From contig SADC01000841.1 of assembly GCA_004194705.1 (NCBI GenBank), forward strand, positions 620,001 to 684,000: a stretch of 64,000 nucleotides of DNA, in the 5' to 3' direction. Positions 59,301-64,000 of this stretch are shown here, in pieces. Positions within the stretch are counted from its first letter, which is position 1. Each line of letters begins with the position of its first letter. Below the pieces are notes generated by a model. The model had not been told where the DNA came from. It searched no databases and saw only the letters and a program-made list of their open reading frames with translations. Source of the stretch: Ditylenchus dipsaci. Lineage: Eukaryota; Nematoda; Chromadorea; Rhabditida; Anguinidae. Made by a program: the position numbers and the translations under genes.

Positions 59301-61347
59301 AACATTATATAATTTTGTTTATAAACAGACCAAATCTGACCTGTATCTTAGCGGTTGTGTTGGAGTTTTTGTCATGTAGAGATTTGATAACCCTTCCCAG
59401 AGTGCTCAATGACTTGTTGACTGAGCATGTTTGCATTATCGAAACATTTTTATTCGTGCACTGTTCAACCTACTTATTATGCCTTCCTTCAAGCGATCAC
59501 CTTCAGAGCCAGCACTTTTTTGTCGCTCACTTCCTGCCAAGTCAATCAGATTTATCTCGGAGGATTTCGTCATAGACATATTTCCACCTTTGTTGGTTTT
59601 TTGGTTAAAGTGGATTTTGACGATTGTGTGTGCTCTAAAATATAAGGTTGGGTTTAACTACGCATTTAATACTCCATAATTTGGCAGGTTATTTTACAGT
59701 TGTGTACCTACCTGCTACTGGTTGAGTTCATATTAGTAGCTGCAATAGTCCGTTCTTTAGTGCCCTCACTTATTTTGCTTTGTATCTCTGGGTATGAGGC
59801 CACTGGATAGCTCCACAATCCTTCCACTGCAAAAAGAAGTTAAATTTAAGTGAACAGCAGGAAAAAACAGACCATAGAAGCCAGTCTTGGGATGTTCCCT
59901 AATCTTTAATCCACCTTTAGGCAATGGTCTATGGTTGAGCAAATCGCGAATCTTCTCGCAGTAGATTTCAAACATGGAAACAGACACCTGCATATTTCAG
60001 TATACTCAAATAACATTTTCGTAGCTCTAATATGCTTAAGGCCCATAAATAAGCGTTAAATTTTGGATTTGACTAGAAATTAGGGTATCTGTCATAACTT
60101 TTTACAAAATTTGAATTGAAGGTCTTCTTAACATCCACCCCCTTCAAAAATAGGCCATATTGGACTTACTTGGTATTCTACGTCTTCCGACTTTTGCTTA
60201 TGCTGTTCAATTCTCTTAAAAAGTTCTTCACAGACTAGAGGCAAAATTCCTGTAAAAATCACAAAAATTAGTTAATTACAAAATAGATTCATAATTATAT
60301 TAGATAATTATATTTGTCCAATTATTGCCTTTGTTGCTGTTGAAGCCGACCACCGAGTAACTCTTGCCTGAGCCTGTCTGACCATAAGCAAACAAAGAGC
60401 AATTATAGCCTTTCCAAGCGTTGTCCAGCACACCTTTGCCCAGATCATCAAACACCCTTTTCTTTAACCAAATTTCTTAGTGGTGAAATTAATTATGAGT
60501 TAAAGGAGGTGCCCAACCCTGTGCAAAGTTAAAAGTCATCTCAAAGAGGTTGATGAACTACTTTTTGTTAGCAAAAAATTAACATTTTTTGGAGTCGAGT
60601 CAAAAACAAGTTACTTGTTTTGCTCATTTTTACTCATTTCTCAGCTCATCTCAGTAACTATTGAACTAGGCCTAAACGGATCTGGACTCACCAAGACATT
60701 CTATAGTACATCAATTACTGGATTTTTACAAAAAACTCGATATAAACAAAAAGCTCGAAGTCTTCAAAAATTCTGATTTTTACTGGATCAGGAAAAAGCT
60801 AATTGAAATGGAGTAAAAGTTTAAGGACAAATATGACTGGAAAAAAAAACAAGACAATTAAGGTGTTGCACGAGTTATTTTTATTTCTTCACCCCGCATA
60901 AAAAGAGATAATTTTTGACTTTGCATCAGATCAATGAAACCATTCAAGTATTTTACTTGGTCGGCGTATTTCTTGGACACAGGCTTTAAGTATCCACTAT
61001 TTTCGGCTTTAAAACCGTCATGGGACCAGTAACTAAAAAAATTAAGTAATTAAGCCATACATTACATTATAGAACATAAAGAGTAATTTCGGGGATTTTG
61101 TCCTATCAAAAAACAGTTTTTAAAGCAGACCTGTGATCATAATTAAAGATTTTGAGCTCGTCACCATTGTTGTTTGGATCCCTAAACATAACTTTATGCT
61201 AGATATCAATCCACATATTTTCTACTTCAAAATAGTAGATTTTCCATCCTCAGACATGTCCACAATAAGTTGAGCATTGCGGCCTTTTTCTCTTTCAGTG
61301 AATGGTCTCACCCTTACTGCCACAATCACGGAATCACCATCAGCCAT
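47310..61347 (-). CDS. klp-6: Kinesin-3 of the KIF28/KLP-6 type, about 22 exons
   Basis: Exons (high to low): 61347-61226, 61181-61131, 61032-60957, 60461-60329, 60249-60170, 59987-59873, 59826-59712, 59634-59474, 59420-59341, 59052-58981, 58929-58726, 51492-51394, 50400-50337, 50212-50032, 49986-49827, 49602-49439, 49053-48904, 48835-48642, about 48590-48523, 48474-48406, 48331-48215, 48167-48048, then a 3' exon with TGA at 47539 (an alternative last exon would stop at 47310). Motor (about 403 residues): P-loop [10 protein letters not shown], switch [11 protein letters not shown], switch [22 protein letters not shown]. Then coiled coil ([16 protein letters not shown]), FHA ([25 protein letters not shown]), the KIF1-type middle region ([34 protein letters not shown]) and a C2-like block ([19 protein letters not shown]). 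There is no PH domain and the length is near 890 residues, as in KLP-6 (about 930), the ciliary polycystin motor of nematodes. YWSHDGF, RAHT and [10 protein letters not shown] favour KIF28/KLP-6 over UNC-104. One base is missing at 49932-49936; intron 4 uses a GC donor. Confidence 0.86.
50430..50793. mobile_element. Foldback in a kinesin intron
   Basis: TATTGCACTTGGTAACCCCC AAAAGGTCGAAATTTT pairs with AATTTTGGCCTTTTAGGGGT CACCAAATGCAATA. It lies between the coiled-coil and FHA exons. Confidence 0.7.
50848..51219. mobile_element. Near-perfect mariner-type foldback in a kinesin intron
   Basis: TACTGGGTGCGGCAAGTAAT TCCCCGGTTTTTAATTGG pairs with CCAATTAAAAACCGGGGAAT TACTTGCCGCATCCAGTA. Arms extend to GACCAAGGCAGAAAAGTAAA near the centre. 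Confidence 0.8.
51943..52704. mobile_element. 760-base near-perfect palindrome in kinesin intron 11
   Basis: CCAGTGATGTTTTTGTGTAC TGAGCCACTTTTTGTGTTAA pairs with TTAACACAAAAAGTGGCTCA GTACACAAAACATCACTGG. The arms are nearly identical to a centre near 52325 (TTCATTTGTGTACAAGCATA). No coding capacity. Confidence 0.82.
53037..53971 (-). mobile_element. Internally deleted mariner/Tc1-type transposon with transposase remnant
   Basis: The long ends are inverted (GGTGGGGCAACTTTTTCAGA against TCTGAAAAAGTTGCCCCACC), with over 130 bases of pairing and TA at both borders. On the minus strand, 53760-53253 encodes the C-terminal half of a DDE transposase: [20 protein letters not shown], an in-frame stop near 53659, then [20 protein letters not shown] (second catalytic Asp), [20 protein letters not shown] (the SPDLTPxDFFLWG signature with the third Asp) and a C-terminal helix. 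The N-terminal DNA-binding part and first Asp are gone. It is a dead copy in kinesin intron 11. Confidence 0.85.
53974..54213 (+). other. Open frame next to the mariner copy
   Basis: A plus-strand frame from 53974 ([20 protein letters not shown], then [20 protein letters not shown]) has a protein-like residue mix and ends in a G-run at 54182. It begins right at the mariner's outer edge, so a gene interrupted by the insertion is conceivable; no continuation was found on the other side. Status unknown. Confidence 0.2.
54299..55010 (-). CDS. Possible exons of an unidentified membrane protein nested in kinesin intron 11
   Basis: Three minus-strand segments look coding. Segment 1 (about 54995-54961) reads [10 protein letters not shown], followed by GTGAGA. 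Segment 2 starts after CTTTAAG at about 54860 in a matching phase and reads [20 protein letters not shown], then a long hydrophobic run ([28 protein letters not shown]), a likely membrane helix. Segment 3 (about 54582-54390) follows TTCTAG and reads [19 protein letters not shown], then a Lys/Ala/Tyr-rich helix ([20 protein letters not shown]) up to a donor AAG-GTGGCA. The join between segments 2 and 3 is not settled. I know no family with this order. It could be part of a separate gene on the kinesin's strand, or a retained fragment. Confidence 0.35.
55185..56074. mobile_element. Foldback, CAGAATTTCACGCTGAACA family, with nested MITEs
   Basis: ACAGAATTTCGCGCTAAACA CGGTAGTG against CATCGTGTTCAGCGTGAAAT TCTGC. 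Inside are the pogo-type MITE 55283-55454 and an inverted pair 55560-55610/55683-55735 (GAGAAACTGTCCTTTGATTA with TAATCAAAGAACAGTTTCTC). Confidence 0.7.
55283..55454. mobile_element. Short pogo-type MITE nested in the foldback
   Basis: TACAGTGGACGCTCGATGTA ACG against GACGTTATATCGAGCGTCGA CTGTA. Confidence 0.78.
56510..56990. repeat. Diverged tandem repeat of about 165 bases, split by a small MITE
   Basis: Two readable units begin at about 56514 and 56680 (ACCAGAttcCACGTGCAATTTTAG.. and ACCAGACCC..CACACAATTTTACG..), each followed by TTTGACYAAAATTTTTATTTTTRGG. A third partial unit follows at about 56900. A G/C-run element with ends CGTACGCAGG / CCTGCGTACGCCACTG (about 56764-56895) has inserted into unit 2. 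Confidence 0.55.
57000..58680. other. Kinesin intron 11, proximal part
   Basis: Decayed AT-rich sequence with low-complexity TTTTCC-type stretches (57170-57290). No exon is visible between 58726 and 55000 on the kinesin strand. Confidence 0.45.
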
Positions 61348-61383
61348 TTTTAACTACAATAAATAATCATTTCTAATATATCT

Positions 61384-61627
61384 TACAGTCGACTCTCGAT
61401 TCAAGGACACTCAGGAGACCGGCCAAGTGACCAAGTTCGGCAAATTTTTAACTTCATTTTTTATGATTTTTGCCAGTTCTATTTTGACAGTCTGGTCCCA
61501 CATGTCTGAAAAATTCCAATTTTTCCGATTGTTTTTCATAAATTCAATTTAAAAAAATTAAAAATAAAAAAGTGCCGAACCCTAGGCAGGAACAAACTTC
61601 TGTCCTTAAATCGAGTGTGGAGTGTAT
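61384..61627. mobile_element. Pogo-type MITE 37 bases upstream of the kinesin start codon
   Basis: TACAGTCGACTCTCGATTCA AGGACA against TGTCCTTAAATCGAGTGTGG AGTGTA. It lies in the promoter or 5' UTR of the kinesin gene, whose ATG is at 61347. Confidence 0.74.
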
Positions 61628-61689
61628 ATAGTATTTGGCAGGAGTGTCTCTTAGACTTATTTTCACCTTTCGGCAGCCTATATCTTAAT

Positions 61690-62590
61690 TAAAAAAAAAC
61701 GGGCGAGTACAGGTTCTTGACGCAAACAAGGTGCCATATAACTGTTGTATAAGTTTGAGACCTTGAGAAATCCATAGAACAAATTGAAATTTTTTTGGCG
61801 AAATTGACAAATGTCAAGTTGACATAAAAACAAGATAATATTTGACAAAGTTACTATTTGATAGCAATGAGTCTAACTAAACGGGTATTTAAATTAGTAA
61901 ATCGATCCCAGAAAAACCAACCTTTCCGAGCACGAATAAGCCAAAAAAATTGACCATGGCTACTTTTAGTTTAGAACCACCTGTTGCTAAGCACCCCACC
62001 CTTTTTTTAAAACAAATTGTTTTGGTAAGCTGGACTAATGTTAAATATTTATGCTAGTTTGCACATTGAGCAGAGTCTACAATGACGCGAAACAAAATCG
62101 CAGTCAGATTCAAATTTGAAGCACATTTTTATGTTTTTAAAAGCAAAGTAATAGTAAATCTTTTTAATATTAATGTTGCGTATTTTTGACTCTAAGCATT
62201 TATTACGCAAATTTGTAAAACTTTCAACAAGTTCATATTTAAAAAAAATTGAAAAGATACATTTTTTCTTAAAATGTTATTCAAAATGCAAATTCATTGA
62301 AACCTAATAAAAACAATTCTCAATTGCTGAACATTTGAGGCAGAAATTCTGAGAAAAATTTCAAGGGAAAAATTTCAAGAAATATTTCAGACAGCTGTAT
62401 CCCGGCTAATTTTGCCTATTTGAGTAAAAGAAAGGTTTTTAAAAAATGACACAATTGTTTCTTAGGAACAAATATTTCACACTGTAAGGGAAGGGATTTG
62501 CGGATGCGAATAATACCGAAATTGAATGGGGATTTGTCCTGTGTGGAATAGTTTTGACGGAAAGAGAGTGGAAAAAAGTTGTATGATTAG
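61690..62590. other. Nongenic AT-rich stretch upstream of the kinesin gene
   Basis: No coding region or element ends are seen. It probably includes the kinesin promoter, which I cannot place. Confidence 0.4.
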
Positions 62591-62639
62591 CTGATTTGTG
62601 TGTCGACCCGTCTGTGAAATGTGTAGTGGGAGATTTATT

Positions 62640-63290
62640 TGTGTTTGTTCAGATATATCAAGCTATGCATTCCGCGAAATTGAAGAAGTGGGTGGTGAGC
62701 TCGTACTGAAGTTGGAGCCTGCTCTGAAGCGCCCCTTTTCACCTGACCCTGGTGCCCTAGAATGGCTGAAGACCTAAATCGACCGTGCCTGCTGTGAATT
62801 GGAAGCCTTTACTGGACCGGACTCTGGGCAAAAGAAGTTGGAATTGCAGGTTAGTGAGCTTTTAAGTTCACCCGTCTGTGATATTGGGGAGTTGATCGAA
62901 ATGGAAGCGGTGAGGTGCTAACGGTCTGTGGTGTAGAGCGTGAAGATGTGGTGACCGAGTTGAAGTGCGCGACCCGCCTGTGTGATGTGGCTGCAAGTGG
63001 ACTGTGTTCTGGCCTTGGTGGTAGATCTGGCGTGCCTGTTGCTCTTGAAGTCTCGATGGATGCTGTCGCTCCTGGTCGTTCTGCTGCTGCTGGTGCCTGG
63101 ATCCCCGCAATCAGTGTCGATCCGCTGGCCTCTGGGTTCTAAGAATGCTCCAAGCTTAGCCTGCCTGCTGAAATGGAAGGATTGGATGCGAAGAATGCTG
63201 AAAAGCCTGTGTGGCCAGTTGTCCTCTGTGTGGCGTATGCTCGTGTGTGTGTGTTTGTGACCCGGTCGTGGTAAATAAAGAAGTGACTCG
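62640..63290 (+). other. GC-rich coding-like island of unknown origin
   Basis: Base composition jumps from AT-rich to balanced or GC-rich. Plus-strand frames read like protein with interruptions: SSYAFREIEEVGGELVLKLE, PFSPDPGALEWLKT, a stop, then CELEAFTGPDSGQKKLELQV and LSSPVCDIGELIEMEAV. After a frame change come EREDVVTELKCATRLCDVAA and VPVALEVSMDAVAPGRSAAA, ending at TAA 63140. Glu/Leu-rich and Ala/Ser-rich stretches and an AATAAA near 63274 suggest a degraded transcribed unit, perhaps a retroelement gag-like region or a pseudogene. I do not recognise a family, and no RT, protease or tRNA primer site is seen. Confidence 0.35.
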
Positions 63291-63299
63291 TGTCTGTGT

Positions 63300-64000
63300 G
63301 GAAGGAGTGCTTGTAAGGGCCGAAAGGCGTTTTCTTACTACACTTAGTTATCTTAGAAAACCCGACCCCTTTTTGTAATTTTGGACCAGTATCTTATAAA
63401 CTTTGTTACTTCAAAATTTTAGTATGAATTTTGAGATATTTAGTAATTTTTCTCAGGAAAAAGAGCCCCCGGCGCCGCTTTTTTAAGAGACCGGGTCAAG
63501 TATAGTCAAGCCGGTAATATTTGTAACTCCACCTGAAAAACCATGCTCTACAAGAAAACAATAAAAAAATGGGGTCAAAATTTTGAGGTAAAGACTGGCA
63601 CTTTTGAAAGCTGAGACTCCGCCCTTACTAACAAGCAGTATAAGTTATGCATGTGTTTATAGAATATTGGGTACCGGCTGATTTTCTAGTCATAAACATG
63701 TCTTATTTGACGCTATTTAGAAATTGGTAAAAATCTCGAGCCAAACCTGCCTTTCATGAAAAATGGTCTGCAGATTCAGATTCTCCATGAAATTCTGCAC
63801 CAGAACCAGCCGGTCTCACGGTCAGGCCTCGCGTGTTAATAAAGATAATACCTCCGTCAGTCTATGATCCAAAGGTGTTGCTCGGAGAGGAAAGATTCTA
63901 ATCCACATGTTCTTAGGCTAAGCAGTGAGCTGAGTAAGCTGGTTTTAACAGGATCGAATAAATAGTGAAAATAGCCTGTTTACAGGTTTTCTCTATTGGC
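63300..64000. other. Unassigned right edge
   Basis: No gene is recognised. Another TTAATAAAG signal near 63838 and moderate GC hint that the transcribed unit to the left, or a repeat, continues past the window. Confidence 0.3.

Noticed and set aside
62868..63110. Gln/His-rich minus-strand frame
   Set aside because: It is the antisense of the GC-rich island, where plus-strand frames look more protein-like.
1..64000. tRNA, rRNA, CRISPR or bacterial operon features
   Set aside because: I looked for cloverleaf-type A/B boxes, conserved rRNA words and regular spacer arrays; the repeats seen are inverted or degenerate and none fits.

Overview
The window is nuclear DNA of an invertebrate animal. 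It is AT-rich, its genes are split by spliceosomal GT-AG introns (a few as short as 32-53 bases), and most of the remaining sequence is decayed DNA transposons and MITE/foldback elements. Two families point to a small metazoan: an innexin, found only in animals, and a KIF28/KLP-6 kinesin-3. The Ly-6-type domain with its CCC-x-x-D-x-CN ending, and the short introns, are nematode-like. I do not claim a phylum. No bacterial, organellar or CRISPR features are seen.

Layout. 1-1105: 3' part of a Merlin-type transposase gene. 1138-13700: nongenic, with a mariner-type foldback, a decayed pogo/Tigger-type transposon (3231-4449) and many of its TACCGTATTTCCTCTAAT-ended MITEs, some nested. 13741-14037: an intronless gene for a secreted cysteine-rich prepropeptide. 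14799-16832: a 2 kb inverted-repeat element carrying histone H2A-derived sequence. 16895-22200: foldbacks, including one MITE nested in another. 22235-25019: a two-exon Ly-6-like GPI-type surface protein. 25245-35290: MITEs and degenerate arrays. 35609-42520: an innexin gene on the + strand with about ten exons and TE-filled introns. 42957-46048: a secreted coiled-coil protein (- strand) with a broken partial copy downstream. 47310-61347: a nearly complete kinesin-3 (KIF28/KLP-6 type, - strand, about 22 exons); its 7 kb intron 11 holds a mariner copy, MITEs and a possible unrelated membrane-protein gene. 62590-63290: a GC-rich, coding-like island of unknown origin.

How the genes relate. There is no operon logic; these are separate eukaryotic genes. 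The kinesin, if like its relatives, moves cargo along microtubules in cilia or axons. The innexin forms gap junctions or hemichannels. The Ly-6-like protein, the coiled-coil protein and the Cys-rich peptide are secreted or at the cell surface. The most striking features are the H2A-carrying inverted-repeat element, the link from the MITE family to a CENP-B/pogo-type transposase remnant, an 18-base microexon in the innexin, candidate GC-AG introns in two genes, and a one-base frame break at a homopolymer in the kinesin.

Exon borders were worked out by hand from reading frame, splice signals and family similarity. No alignments or searches were run.
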